From Wenyingzhuangia aestuarii (GTDB lineage: Bacteria; Bacteroidota; Bacteroidia; Flavobacteriales; Flavobacteriaceae): a DNA stretch of 64,000 bases. The stretch is from the NCBI RefSeq assembly GCF_011927765.1, contig NZ_JAATJG010000004.1, positions 62,001 through 126,000 on the forward strand, given 5' to 3'. Position numbers and translations under genes: made by a program. Below, one piece after another: positions 26,680-35,862 of the stretch (positions within the stretch are counted from its first letter, which is position 1; every line of letters starts with the position of its first letter). The notes beneath the pieces were generated by a model. That model saw only the letters and a list, made by a program, of their open reading frames with translations, searched no databases and was not told where the DNA came from.

Positions 26680-29268
26680 ATGATTTCTAAAATTCTAAAA
26701 TATCTAACAGTAACTTTCCTTGTGATATTTGCTGGCTCTTGCAAAAACACTCCTAATTATCTATCTAAAAAATTAGACAGTAACTGGACCTTTAAAGCCA
26801 TTAAAGACTCTGTTTGGCTAAAAGCAATTGTACCTGGCTCTGTGCATACAGATTTAATTGCCAATCAAATTATTAAAGATCCTTTTTACAGATTAAACGA
26901 GAAAAATGTTCAGTGGGTAGACAAACAAGATTGGGAGTATCAAACTTCTTTTACTGTTGAAAAAACACTGTTTGAAAAAGATGTTATAGAGTTAGATTTT
27001 AAAGGATTGGATACATATGCTTCTATTTTTCTAAACAATCAATTAATTTTAGAAACCAACAACATGTTTGTTGGATATAAGATAGATTGTAAAAAACACC
27101 TAAAACAAGGAGAAAATTCTCTGAAAATTATTTTTAAATCACCCATACAAAAGGGATTAGAAAAACGTAATCAATTAGGTTATCAACTCCCTAATGCCGT
27201 TAACGATCAATCTGAAAATGGTGGCTTAGGTAAAAAACAAGTGGCAGTATTTAGTCGTAAAGCAGGTTACCATTTTGGCTGGGATTGGGGACCTAGATTG
27301 GTTTCTAGCGGTATTTGGAAAGAAATTAAGCTAAACGCATGGAACAAAGCAAATATTACAGATATTTACATACAACAAAATCAGCTTTCTAAAAAAGAAG
27401 CATCCTTAAATGCTCAAATAGAAATTATGGCTACTAATCCTTTTTCATCACAAATAACCATTTTGGTTGATAATGAAAATACAATTACCCAAAATGTTGA
27501 TTTAAAAAAAGGTTCTAATAAAATTAAAATTCCAATACGTATAAAAAAACCAAAACTTTGGTGGACAAACGGATTGGGATCTCAAAAATTATATACTATT
27601 ACAACCAAGCTTCATCAACAAGAAAAAACACTAGCTGTTGATTCTAAAAAAATAGGATTAAAAACCTTAGAAGTTGTTCAAGATAAAGATAGCATTGGAG
27701 AAAGTTTTTACTTTAAGTTAAACGGACATCCTGTATTTATGAAAGGGGCTAACTACATTCCTCAAGATGTTTTTTTAAACAGAGTTACTAGAAACGACTA
27801 TCAAAAAATTATTAAAAACATGGTAGATGCCAACTTTAACATGATCCGTGTTTGGGGAGGTGGTATTTACGAAAAAGATCTTTTTTACGACTTATGTGAT
27901 GAAAATGGAATTTTAGTATGGCAAGATTTTATGTTTGCTTGTGCCATGTATCCTGGCGATACATCCTTTTTGAAAAACGTTAAAAAAGAAGCAGAATACA
28001 ATGTAAAAAGATTAAGAAATCACACCTCTATTGCTTTGTGGTGTGGTAATAATGAAAATTTAACCGCTTGGAAAAATTGGGGTTGGATAAACGAAGTAAA
28101 AAATACTCAAGATGATAAAATTGTAGACACTATATGGAAAGGATATCAAGATGTTTTTCACACCATTTTACCTAAAGTAGTACAAGAGTTAGATAACGAC
28201 ACTTTTTACTGGGCTTCTTCTCCAACATCAGCTAGAGGAAAAGATGCTACTTTAACTTCTGGAGATTATCATTATTGGAAAGTTTGGGGACAACAAGCTC
28301 CTTTAACTACTTTTAATACATACATTCCTCGTTTTATGTCTGAATATGGATTTCAATCTTTTCCAGAATTTAAAGCTGTAAAACAATACACCACCCAAGA
28401 AGATTGGAGTATATATTCCGATGTGATGAAATCTCATCAACGCTCCCCCATTGGAAACAAAAACATAGAAATGTATATGAAATCTTGGTACAAAACTCCC
28501 AAAGATTTTGAATCATTTTTATATGTAAGTCAGTTACTACAAGCCAAAGCCATGAAAATTGCTATTGAAGCTCATAGAAGAAATATGCCCTACTGCATGG
28601 GATCTTTGTATTGGCAAATTAACGATTGCTGGCCTGTGGCCTCTTGGTCTAGTATAGATTATTATGGAAACTGGAAGGCTTCTCATTACAAAGTAAAAGA
28701 ACTTTATGCTCCTGTTAAAACCTTGTTTTTTAAAACTGACAATACAATAAATATTCATATTGTTTCTGATTATTTAACAGATACAAAAGCAAAATTACAT
28801 TTAAAACTCATCAACTTTAAAGGAGAAATTTTAAACCAAACCGAAGCAGAAATTACCGTAAAAGCAAACAGTAGTAAAATCTATTTAAATTTAAAAGATG
28901 AAGAATTTACTAAAAAACACAACTTAAAAGAAGTGCTTTTAGTATCAGAACTTATGTTACCAGATCAAACTATTTTGGATGAAAGTATGTACTATTTTAA
29001 AGAACCTAATAAGTTAAACTTAACAAAACCTACGTTGAGTTATACTGTAAAACTAGTGAGTAAAAAAGAAGTTTTGCTTCAAACATCTACAAATACATTG
29101 GCTAAAAACGTGCGTTTTAGCACAAGCTTACAAGGACATTTTTCTAATAATTATTTTGATGTATTACCCAACAAAACACACTCAATTTCTTTTACATCAG
29201 CAAAAGAAATAAATGTAGAAGAATTTAAACAAACACTAACAACCACATCTTTAATTAACACTTATTAA
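26680..29268 (+). CDS. GH2-family beta-mannosidase lipoprotein
   Basis: Removes terminal non-reducing beta-D-mannose. The 862-residue protein has a lipoprotein signal (MISKILKYLTVTFLVIFAGSC, Cys21) with no acidic residues after it, so it is likely periplasmic. Layout is that of GH2: jelly-roll sugar-binding domain (DWEYQTSFTVE, LDFKGLDTYASIFLN), Ig-like domain, then a barrel with the acid/base in LWCGNNENLTAW (Glu459) and nucleophile in FMSEYGFQSFP (Glu555). The motifs FHFGWDWGPRL-like (HFGWDWGPRL) and NMIRVWGGGIYE are those of beta-mannosidases rather than beta-galactosidases. First gene of the second operon; 11 bases precede manA. Confidence 0.93.
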   Translation: MISKILKYLTVTFLVIFAGSCKNTPNYLSKKLDSNWTFKAIKDSVWLKAIVPGSVHTDLIANQIIKDPFYRLNEKNVQWVDKQDWEYQTSFTVEKTLFEKDVIELDFKGLDTYASIFLNNQLILETNNMFVGYKIDCKKHLKQGENSLKIIFKSPIQKGLEKRNQLGYQLPNAVNDQSENGGLGKKQVAVFSRKAGYHFGWDWGPRLVSSGIWKEIKLNAWNKANITDIYIQQNQLSKKEASLNAQIEIMATNPFSSQITILVDNENTITQNVDLKKGSNKIKIPIRIKKPKLWWTNGLGSQKLYTITTKLHQQEKTLAVDSKKIGLKTLEVVQDKDSIGESFYFKLNGHPVFMKGANYIPQDVFLNRVTRNDYQKIIKNMVDANFNMIRVWGGGIYEKDLFYDLCDENGILVWQDFMFACAMYPGDTSFLKNVKKEAEYNVKRLRNHTSIALWCGNNENLTAWKNWGWINEVKNTQDDKIVDTIWKGYQDVFHTILPKVVQELDNDTFYWASSPTSARGKDATLTSGDYHYWKVWGQQAPLTTFNTYIPRFMSEYGFQSFPEFKAVKQYTTQEDWSIYSDVMKSHQRSPIGNKNIEMYMKSWYKTPKDFESFLYVSQLLQAKAMKIAIEAHRRNMPYCMGSLYWQINDCWPVASWSSIDYYGNWKASHYKVKELYAPVKTLFFKTDNTINIHIVSDYLTDTKAKLHLKLINFKGEILNQTEAEITVKANSSKIYLNLKDEEFTKKHNLKEVLLVSELMLPDQTILDESMYYFKEPNKLNLTKPTLSYTVKLVSKKEVLLQTSTNTLAKNVRFSTSLQGHFSNNYFDVLPNKTHSISFTSAKEINVEEFKQTLTTTSLINTY

Positions 29269-29279
29269 AACAATATAAT

Positions 29280-30251
29280 ATGAATTCTTATCCAATAAAA
29301 TTTAATCCCATTTTAAAAGAACGTATTTGGGGAGGAACAAAATTAATCAACACTTTTAAAAAAGAATCTAACAAAACAAATATTGGCGAAAGTTGGGAAA
29401 TTTCCGATGTAAAAGGAGATGTATCTATGGTAGCCAATGGTGCATTTAAAGGCAAAAGCTTAAAAGAATTAATCACCACATACAAAGGAAATTTTGTAGG
29501 AAACAAAGTCTACCATCAATTTGGTGATGAATTTCCTATTCTGATTAAATTTATAGATGCTAAAACCCCCTTATCTATACAAGTACACCCTAGTAACCAA
29601 CTAGCCAAAGAACGTCATAACTCATTTGGAAAAAATGAAATGTGGTATGTAATGGATGTAGATTCTGATGGAGAACTTATTGTTGGTTTTAACAAAGAAG
29701 TGTCTAAAAAAGAATATATAGACACCTTAGAAAACGGAAATATTTTAAATATTCTTAATACTGAAAAAGTAAAAACTGGAGATACTTTTTACATTCCAAC
29801 AGGTAGAGTCCATGCCATAGGAGCAGGAACTGTTATTGCAGAAATTCAGCAAACATCAGATATTACATATCGTATTTATGATTATGAACGTGTAGATGCT
29901 ATTACAGGACAACCCCGTGAATTGCATACCGATTTAGCCGTGGATGCAATAGATTATCGCGTTTCTAAAGATTATAAAACCAATTATTCTTTAACAGAAA
30001 ACACATCTTCTACTTTAGTACATTCTCCTTATTTTAAAACAGACATTATTCAATTAACCCATAGTATTCAAAAAGATTATTCATACCTAGATTCTTTTGT
30101 TATTTACATGTGTGTAGCAGGTTCTTTTAGTATAGACTGTAATGGAGATACTTTAATTGTAAACACTGGAGAAACTGTATTGTTACCTGCAACTACAAAG
30201 AATCTTAATTTAAGTTCTAAACAAGCAACTGTTCTAGAAGTTTATTTATAA
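29280..30251 (+). CDS. manA: Class I mannose-6-phosphate isomerase
   Basis: Interconverts mannose 6-phosphate and fructose 6-phosphate in the cytoplasm, feeding mannose into glycolysis. The 323-residue protein has the short Bacteroidota/Firmicutes form: YPIKFNPILKERIWGG at the start, zinc-ligand region SIQVHPSNQLAKERH and GKNEMWYVMD, then YIPTGRVHAIGAGTVIAEIQQTSD with further metal and active-site residues. It follows the beta-mannosidase by 11 bases and precedes the esterase by 22, so it is part of the mannoside locus rather than a capsule locus. It supports mannose as the end product of the pathway. Confidence 0.93.
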   Translation: MNSYPIKFNPILKERIWGGTKLINTFKKESNKTNIGESWEISDVKGDVSMVANGAFKGKSLKELITTYKGNFVGNKVYHQFGDEFPILIKFIDAKTPLSIQVHPSNQLAKERHNSFGKNEMWYVMDVDSDGELIVGFNKEVSKKEYIDTLENGNILNILNTEKVKTGDTFYIPTGRVHAIGAGTVIAEIQQTSDITYRIYDYERVDAITGQPRELHTDLAVDAIDYRVSKDYKTNYSLTENTSSTLVHSPYFKTDIIQLTHSIQKDYSYLDSFVIYMCVAGSFSIDCNGDTLIVNTGETVLLPATTKNLNLSSKQATVLEVYL

Positions 30252-30273
30252 AATCTAAAAAAATTAATCCCTT

Positions 30274-31107
30274 ATGAAAACTAGAGTTTTATTCTCTTCT
30301 ATTTTTTTTCTATCATTTATAACGCTGTTTGCTCAAGATCCTAACTTTCATATTTACATCTGTTTTGGACAATCAAACATGGAAGGATCTGCAACAATAC
30401 AAGCACAAGACAAAGTGGTAAATAATCGTTTTAAAGTATTACAATCTTTAGACTGTCCTAATTTAGGCTACATTAAAAATAAATGGAGAACCGCAACACC
30501 TCCTTTAACACAATGCTATACGGGTCTTTCTCCTGCAGATTATTTTGGAAGAACCATGGTAGAAAAATTACCAGACAGTATAACTATTGGTGTTATAAAT
30601 GTTGCTGTTGGTGGATGTGATATTAGATTGTTTGATAAAACTATTTATCAAAACTTTAAAAACACATACCCTGAAGATTGGTTTCAGGACAAAATTAAAG
30701 CTTACGGAAACAATCCTTATCAGCATTTAATACATCTTGCCAAGCTAGCACAAAAAAAGGGAGTTATTAAGGGAATACTTTTACATCAAGGAGAAAGTAA
30801 TCAAGACGATACTAATTGGCCTTTGTACGTAAAAAAAGTATACAACCACATGCTTACAGACTTAGAACTAAAAGCCAATCTAGTTCCTTTGTTAAGTGGT
30901 GAAGTGGTACACAAAGACCAAAACGGATTGTGCGCTAGTATGAATCCTATTATTAATAAACTACCGGAAACTATTCCTACAGCTCACATTATATCATCAA
31001 AAGGATGTAGTGTACGTAGTGACAGCGTTCACTTTAACTCAGCTGGAGTAAGAAAAATAGGAAAAAGATATGCTTTAAAAATGCTTTCTTTACACAATAT
31101 TAAATAG
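30274..31107 (+). CDS. Secreted SGNH-type carbohydrate acetylesterase
   Basis: A 277-residue secreted protein (signal peptide to FITLFAQ) of the sialate O-acetylesterase-like SASA family. The catalytic Ser is in CFGQSNMEG (Ser34); block HQGESNQDD and the late DSVHFNSAG supply the rest of the active site. Family members remove acetyl groups from sialate, xylan and other sugars. With beta-mannosidase and manA in the same operon, deacetylation of an acetylated mannan or oligosaccharide is the most sensible role, but this is inference. There is no lipobox, so it is soluble in the periplasm or secreted. It is followed by a terminator at 31122. Confidence 0.85.
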   Translation: MKTRVLFSSIFFLSFITLFAQDPNFHIYICFGQSNMEGSATIQAQDKVVNNRFKVLQSLDCPNLGYIKNKWRTATPPLTQCYTGLSPADYFGRTMVEKLPDSITIGVINVAVGGCDIRLFDKTIYQNFKNTYPEDWFQDKIKAYGNNPYQHLIHLAKLAQKKGVIKGILLHQGESNQDDTNWPLYVKKVYNHMLTDLELKANLVPLLSGEVVHKDQNGLCASMNPIINKLPETIPTAHIISSKGCSVRSDSVHFNSAGVRKIGKRYALKMLSLHNIK

Positions 31108-31121
31108 AGCTACAAAACAAG

Positions 31122-31161
31122 CTTTGTTTCTACGGAATACTCTAAAGGAACAAAGTTTTTT
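31122..31161 (+). terminator. Terminator of the beta-mannosidase operon
   Basis: CTTTGTTTCT at 31122-31131 pairs with AGGAACAAAG at 31146-31155 (one wobble), then a T-run. It marks the right edge of the glycan locus. Confidence 0.7.
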
Positions 31162-31368
31162 ATTTAATATCTATATTAGAACTATAAATCATACACTATT
31201 CCTTCATGTTACTACATACACTCTCTAAAAACTTTCTCTTTACTTACCTCTAACAGTTATATAACATCTAAATAGAAATAATCATTAGAAGTTAATATTA
31301 CATTGTTACCCAATTAACATTTTTTAAACAAAAGGGTTCTTTATTTGTGCCAAACAAAACTTTAACAA

Positions 31369-32934
31369 ATGAACAATTTATTTAAACTTTTTTCTATTGG
31401 GGTTTTAAGTACTTTTACACTAATCTCTTGTAGTGAAGATGGACTTGATGGAATTAATGGTACTGATGGTACAAACGGAACAAATGGAGAAAACGGTAAG
31501 GATGCTGATGTAACCAAAACTATTTCTCAACTTACTTTCTCAAAAATTGGATCTTTTACAAACGGTGATGATGAAGCTTATGCAGAAATTTCTGCTTTTG
31601 ATCCTATCACTAAAAAATTATTTATTGCCAATTCTGAAGAAAACGAAGTCTCTGTTTTAGATCTAACAGATGCTACCAATCCTGTAAAACTTACCTCTAT
31701 CAGCTTAACAGGAAACCCTAATTCTGTAGCTGTACACAATGGAGTTTTAGCTGTAGCTGTTGAAAATAATAACAAACAAGCAAACGGTACTATTGAAACT
31801 TACAATACAGATACACAAGTTTCTATTCAATCTTATACTACTGGAGCTTTACCAGACATGGTTACTTTTTCACCTGATGGAAAATATTTAATATCTGCAA
31901 ACGAAGGTGAACCTAATGATGATTACGATAATGATCCAGAAGGTTCTATTACCATTGTAGACGTTGCTACAGGAGTAATAACTCAAGTTCCTTTTACAGG
32001 ATTAACAAACCCAGGAAACGACTTTAGAGTATTTGGTCCTGGTGCTACATTACAACAAGATGTTGAACCAGAATACATTGCTGTTTCTGAAGATTCTAAA
32101 ACAGCTTATGTGGCATTACAAGAAAACAATGGAATGGCAATAGTAGACTTAGATTCTAAAACCATTACCAAATTAGTTGGTCTAGGTGTTAAAGATTTTA
32201 ATATTACAGGAAACGAAATTGATGCTTCTAACAAAGATGGTATTGCTGGTAACTTAAAAAACTGGAACGTATTAAGTTATTACATGCCAGATGCAATTGA
32301 CTTTTTTACAGCTAACGGAAACGGATACATTGTATCTGCAAACGAAGGTGATTCTAGAGATTACGATGGTTACTCTGAAGAAGAAAGAGTAAAAGATATA
32401 GAATTAGACCCTAGCGCATACCCAAATGCAGAATGGCTACAAGAAGACGAAAACTTAGGTCGTTTAAAAATAACTACTGCCAATGGTAAAAATGACGATG
32501 GTAAATACGAACAAATTTATGGATACGGAGCACGTTCTTTTTCTATTTGGAACACAAACGGAGAAAGAGTATATGATTCTGGTTCTGAAATTGCTAGAAG
32601 AACGTTAACTCTTACTCCATCTATATTTAACCAAGATGAAGGAAAAGCAGATGGAAGATCTGATGATAAAGGTGCAGAACCTGAAGCTGTAAAAACATTA
32701 AAAGTTGGTAATGAAACAATGTTATTTGTAGGTTTAGAAAGAACTAGTGGAATACTTGTATACAACGTAACCAATCCATTAAATCCTGAATTCGTTACAT
32801 GGCTATACGATGGAGATGATATTGCTCCTGAAGGCTTAACTGTTGTTGATAAGGCTGATAGCCCTACAGGAAACTATTTAATGATTTCTACAAACGAAGT
32901 ATCTAGTACAATTGCTATTTACGAGATTAAATAA
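31369..32934 (+). CDS. Surface beta-propeller lipoprotein, choice-of-anchor I type
   Basis: A 521-residue lipoprotein with Cys21 (STFTLISC) followed by acidic SEDG, which fits surface export. A short collagen-like stretch of Gly-X-Y triplets (GLDGINGTDGTNGTNG, residues 24-45) forms a linker. The rest is a beta-propeller of the choice-of-anchor I family, with repeats such as FIANSEENEVSVLDLTDATNP, VSANEGEPNDDYDNDPEGSI and SANEGDSRDYDGY, the last rich in acidic residues that could bind metal. Related proteins are found near alkaline phosphatases, but no function is proven. It stands alone, 261 bases after the glycan locus, and ends at a bidirectional terminator. Confidence 0.8.
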   Translation: MNNLFKLFSIGVLSTFTLISCSEDGLDGINGTDGTNGTNGENGKDADVTKTISQLTFSKIGSFTNGDDEAYAEISAFDPITKKLFIANSEENEVSVLDLTDATNPVKLTSISLTGNPNSVAVHNGVLAVAVENNNKQANGTIETYNTDTQVSIQSYTTGALPDMVTFSPDGKYLISANEGEPNDDYDNDPEGSITIVDVATGVITQVPFTGLTNPGNDFRVFGPGATLQQDVEPEYIAVSEDSKTAYVALQENNGMAIVDLDSKTITKLVGLGVKDFNITGNEIDASNKDGIAGNLKNWNVLSYYMPDAIDFFTANGNGYIVSANEGDSRDYDGYSEEERVKDIELDPSAYPNAEWLQEDENLGRLKITTANGKNDDGKYEQIYGYGARSFSIWNTNGERVYDSGSEIARRTLTLTPSIFNQDEGKADGRSDDKGAEPEAVKTLKVGNETMLFVGLERTSGILVYNVTNPLNPEFVTWLYDGDDIAPEGLTVVDKADSPTGNYLMISTNEVSSTIAIYEIK

Positions 32935-32959
32935 GCATAGGAAAAATTTAACAACCTTA

Positions 32960-32997
32960 AAAAGAAACCCTACTTACTTAAAGTAGGGTTTCTTTGT
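32960..32997. terminator. Bidirectional terminator overlapping a coding end
   Basis: AAAGAAACCCTACTT and AAGTAGGGTTTCTTT form a 15-bp stem. It terminates the beta-propeller gene; its left arm also holds the stop codon (32970-32972) and its stem the last codons of the convergent hydrolase gene. Confidence 0.85.
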
Positions 32998-33761
32998 TTT
33001 AAATAGCTAATAACAGCTGTATTAAACAACGCAGAAGCTTCTATATTTACAACATGACCACAATCCTTCAGTAATTCTATAACACTGTTTGTGTGACTTG
33101 CTACTATCTTTTTTACACTTGGTAAAAACATATAATCTTGGGCTCCCATTATATAAAGCACAGGAGTCTCTATTTTTGTTTTTCTAAAAAAAGATAACAA
33201 CTTATTTACACTAGACACTAAAGAAAACCATTTTATAAACTCTTTTTGATTCATTTTTTTAGCCTCATTAATAAAAAACAATCTAGAGGGTGTATGATTC
33301 TTTTTAGGCATAATAATAAATGCAAATAACTTATAAAGCCATAAATAAGGAACTACTCTTTTTAACCCCACACCTACTCTCATTAAAAACTGAGCACGAA
33401 AGTTTAAATACATTACAGCACCTCCCATTACTAAGGAGCTAACTTTTGCTGAATACCTATGGGCAATATCCATAATAATAATCGTACCTAAAGATATGCC
33501 TATAAAATGAGTTTGTTTTATCTCTAAGAAATCTAAAACCTCAACAACCTCATCAGAAATAGAAGAAAAACTATAGTTATTTTCTGATTTAAAAGATGTA
33601 GACTTTCCATGACCTCTTAAATCAACAAGCAATAAATTAAATTCTTTTTTAAAAGATCTTATCTGAGAAAACCAAATAGAACTACTACCACCTGCTCCAT
33701 GAACAAAAGTAACCCATGGTTTCTCTATATCTTTATGATGGTATGTTTTGTAATGTAGCAT
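32970..33761 (-). CDS. Alpha/beta-hydrolase fold protein
   Basis: A 263-residue cytoplasmic hydrolase. Visible parts: the oxyanion-hole motif HGAGGSS near residue 20, LVDLRGHGKS, the nucleophile elbow FIGISLGTII (Ser in GISLG), acid in MGAQDYMFLP and the catalytic His in DCGHVVNIEAS. These complete a Ser-Asp-His triad. Substrate is not predictable; relatives include esterases, lipases and C-C hydrolases. It follows the transketolase subunit gene on the same strand but a terminator lies between them, so it is probably expressed separately. Its last codons lie inside a shared terminator. Confidence 0.85.
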   Translation of the reverse strand: MLHYKTYHHKDIEKPWVTFVHGAGGSSSIWFSQIRSFKKEFNLLLVDLRGHGKSTSFKSENNYSFSSISDEVVEVLDFLEIKQTHFIGISLGTIIIMDIAHRYSAKVSSLVMGGAVMYLNFRAQFLMRVGVGLKRVVPYLWLYKLFAFIIMPKKNHTPSRLFFINEAKKMNQKEFIKWFSLVSSVNKLLSFFRKTKIETPVLYIMGAQDYMFLPSVKKIVASHTNSVIELLKDCGHVVNIEASALFNTAVISYLKQRNPTLSK

Positions 33762-33779
33762 ACTTATTTTTGTTAAACA

Positions 33780-33815
33780 TAAAAAAAGCTCTGTTAAACA
33801 ACAGAGCTTTTTTTT
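33780..33815 (-). terminator. Terminator of the transketolase subunit gene
   Basis: AAAAAAAGCTCTGTT and AACAGAGCTTTTTTT form a 15-bp stem with a 4-base loop. It lies just past the stop codon of the transketolase gene. Confidence 0.88.
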
Positions 33816-33840
33816 AATATGTAACTATAAAGATATTCTC

Positions 33841-34689
33841 TTAATAGTCTCCTAAAGTTGCAGGGTTTTGAGCCAATGCACTTTCTAATTGTTCATCGTT
33901 AGGAGCTTTACCATGCCAAGCATGTGTATGCATCATAAAGTCAATTCCGTTACCCATTTCTGTATACAATAAAATACAAACTGGTTTTCCTTTTCCTGTT
34001 AATGCTTGTGCTTCTTTAATACTTGCAATAATAACTTCAATATCATTACCTTTTTCAACTTCTAAAACATCCCATCCAAAAGCTTCAAACTTAGCTTTTA
34101 AAGAACCCATTGGCATTACCTCATCAGTAGTACCATCAATTTGTTTTAAGTTAACGTCAATAGCAGCAATGTAGTTGTCTACTTTTTTACCAGCAGCATA
34201 CATAATTGCTTCCCAGTTTTGACCTTCTTGTAATTCACCATCTCCGTGTAAACTATACACTAAACGATCATCACCATTTAATTTTTTAGCTTGAGCCGCT
34301 CCAAGAGCAACACTCATTCCTTGTCCTAAAGAACCAGATGCAATTCTAATTCCAGGTAATCCTTCGTGAGTAGTTGGGTGTCCTTGTAATCTTGAATTTA
34401 ACAAACGGAATGTTGCTAATTCTGATACTGGAAAATATCCACTACGAGCTAATACACTATAAAATACAGGAGAAATGTGTCCGTTTGATAAAAAGAATAA
34501 ATCTTCACCTTTTCCATCCATTTCAAAATTAGAAGCATCATACTTCATAATTTCTTGATACAAAGCCGTAATGTACTCTGCACATCCTAATGAACCACCT
34601 GGGTGTCCAGAACTTACAGCATGTACCATACGTACAATATCTCTTCTAACTTGTTGTGTAAAATCTTTTAGCTCTTGAATAGTTGCCAT
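33841..34689 (-). CDS. Transketolase, N-terminal (TPP-binding) subunit
   Basis: Transketolase moves two-carbon units between sugar phosphates. This 282-residue protein is only the N-terminal half of the split form: SSGHPGGSLGCAEY, the substrate-channel RLQGHPTTHEGLPG, ASGSLGQGMSVALGAA and the thiamine diphosphate motif GDGELQEGQNWEA with the Asn. The C-terminal subunit (about 315 residues, with the pyrimidine-binding and transketolase C domains) is normally the next gene. Here a terminator follows directly and no such gene is in the window. The start is the ATG at 34687-34689. It cannot work alone, so the partner must be elsewhere or has been lost. Confidence 0.9.
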   Translation of the reverse strand: MATIQELKDFTQQVRRDIVRMVHAVSSGHPGGSLGCAEYITALYQEIMKYDASNFEMDGKGEDLFFLSNGHISPVFYSVLARSGYFPVSELATFRLLNSRLQGHPTTHEGLPGIRIASGSLGQGMSVALGAAQAKKLNGDDRLVYSLHGDGELQEGQNWEAIMYAAGKKVDNYIAAIDVNLKQIDGTTDEVMPMGSLKAKFEAFGWDVLEVEKGNDIEVIIASIKEAQALTGKGKPVCILLYTEMGNGIDFMMHTHAWHGKAPNDEQLESALAQNPATLGDY

Positions 34690-34916
34690 TATAAATAATT
34701 TAGTGTGGCAAAAATACAGTTTTATTTATGTAGGGCAAATTATTTCTAATTAGATATTCCCCTTATTTTCAGAAAAAAACATTTTCTAATTTTAAATAGA
34801 ACTCACCTCTCCTGTTATCCTACTCTTTTGGTTCAATAGTTTTCTGTATCTTTAACTTAGAAACCCCTTATTTATGGTGATTTTCAATCATCATTTGGAA
34901 CAAATAAAGCAAAAAA

Positions 34917-35825
34917 ATGACAGAAGAATATCTTGGAATTGATGTTGGAGGAACCAACATAAAGTTTGGTATTGTAAGCCAAAAAGGTGAATTACTATCA
35001 AAAACAAAACATCCAACGCTGAATTTAAGAGAGACTAACGATTTTATTACTGCTTTTGTTAAGAAAATAGGTCATCAACTAAAAGAATACCCTCATATTA
35101 AAAAAGTAGGAATTGCTGTACCTGGATTAATTTCCAAAGACAGAAGATCTACCGTATTTATGGCTAATATTCCCGAATTTAACAACATAGCTTTAATTAC
35201 TATTTTAGAAGAAAAGTATCCAAATATTACTTTCTTTTTAGACAATGATGCAAACGCAGCCGCTATTGGAGAATTACATTTTTCTAAATCTAAAGCAGTT
35301 CCTGCTGATTTTATTTTTATGACTTTAGGAACCGGACTAGGAAGTGCTGCTGTTTTAGATGGTGAAATTTTTAAAGGCGGAAACGGAAATGCTATGGAAG
35401 CTGGTCATATTATTACTTCTAACGGAAAAACAGCCGAAGAAAATATGGGAAAAAAAGCCATTGTAGAAATGGCCTTGTCTAAAATTAAAAAAGGAAAAGA
35501 AACCAGTTTAAAAGTCAAAGATTTAGATTCTAAAGCCGTGGTGTTGGCTTGTACCAAAGCAGACCCTGTAGCTATAGAAGTTTTTGAAAAAGTGGGAACA
35601 ATATTAGGAGAAGCCTTAGTTTCTACCATTCGTATTTTAGATATTGAAACTGTATTTATTGGTGGTGGAGTTAGTAAATCTTTTAGCATTGTTAGAAAGA
35701 ATATGCATAAAGAACTTAAAAAAAGACTACCCCATTATTACATTAACAAACTAGATATTAGATTAGCTACTTTAGGTAACGATGCTGGTATTTTAGGAGC
35801 TGCTGCTCTTTGCTTTAAAGCATAA
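34917..35825 (+). CDS. ROK-family sugar kinase without the usual zinc motif
   Basis: A 302-residue cytoplasmic ATP-dependent hexokinase-like protein. The phosphate loop GIDVGGTNIKFGIV, the catalytic Asp in FLDNDANAAAIGE, FMTLGTGLGSAAVL and GNGNAMEAGHI are all present. ROK kinases normally continue with a CxCGxxGCxE zinc site after EAGH; here the sequence is IITSNGKTAEENMGKK with no cysteine. Substrate could be glucose, mannose or an amino sugar. It is 3.8 kb from the mannoside locus, so a mannokinase role feeding manA is possible but unproven. It stands alone with a strong terminator behind. Confidence 0.82.
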   Translation: MTEEYLGIDVGGTNIKFGIVSQKGELLSKTKHPTLNLRETNDFITAFVKKIGHQLKEYPHIKKVGIAVPGLISKDRRSTVFMANIPEFNNIALITILEEKYPNITFFLDNDANAAAIGELHFSKSKAVPADFIFMTLGTGLGSAAVLDGEIFKGGNGNAMEAGHIITSNGKTAEENMGKKAIVEMALSKIKKGKETSLKVKDLDSKAVVLACTKADPVAIEVFEKVGTILGEALVSTIRILDIETVFIGGGVSKSFSIVRKNMHKELKKRLPHYYINKLDIRLATLGNDAGILGAAALCFKA

Positions 35826-35858
35826 AAAAGGGAAATGATTTTATCATTTCCCTTTTTT
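35824..35858. terminator. Bidirectional terminator between ROK kinase and aminotransferase genes
   Basis: AAAAAAGGGAAATGA and TCATTTCCCTTTTTT form a 15-bp perfect stem with a 5-base loop between convergent genes. Confidence 0.9.
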
Positions 35859-35862
35859 AAAA

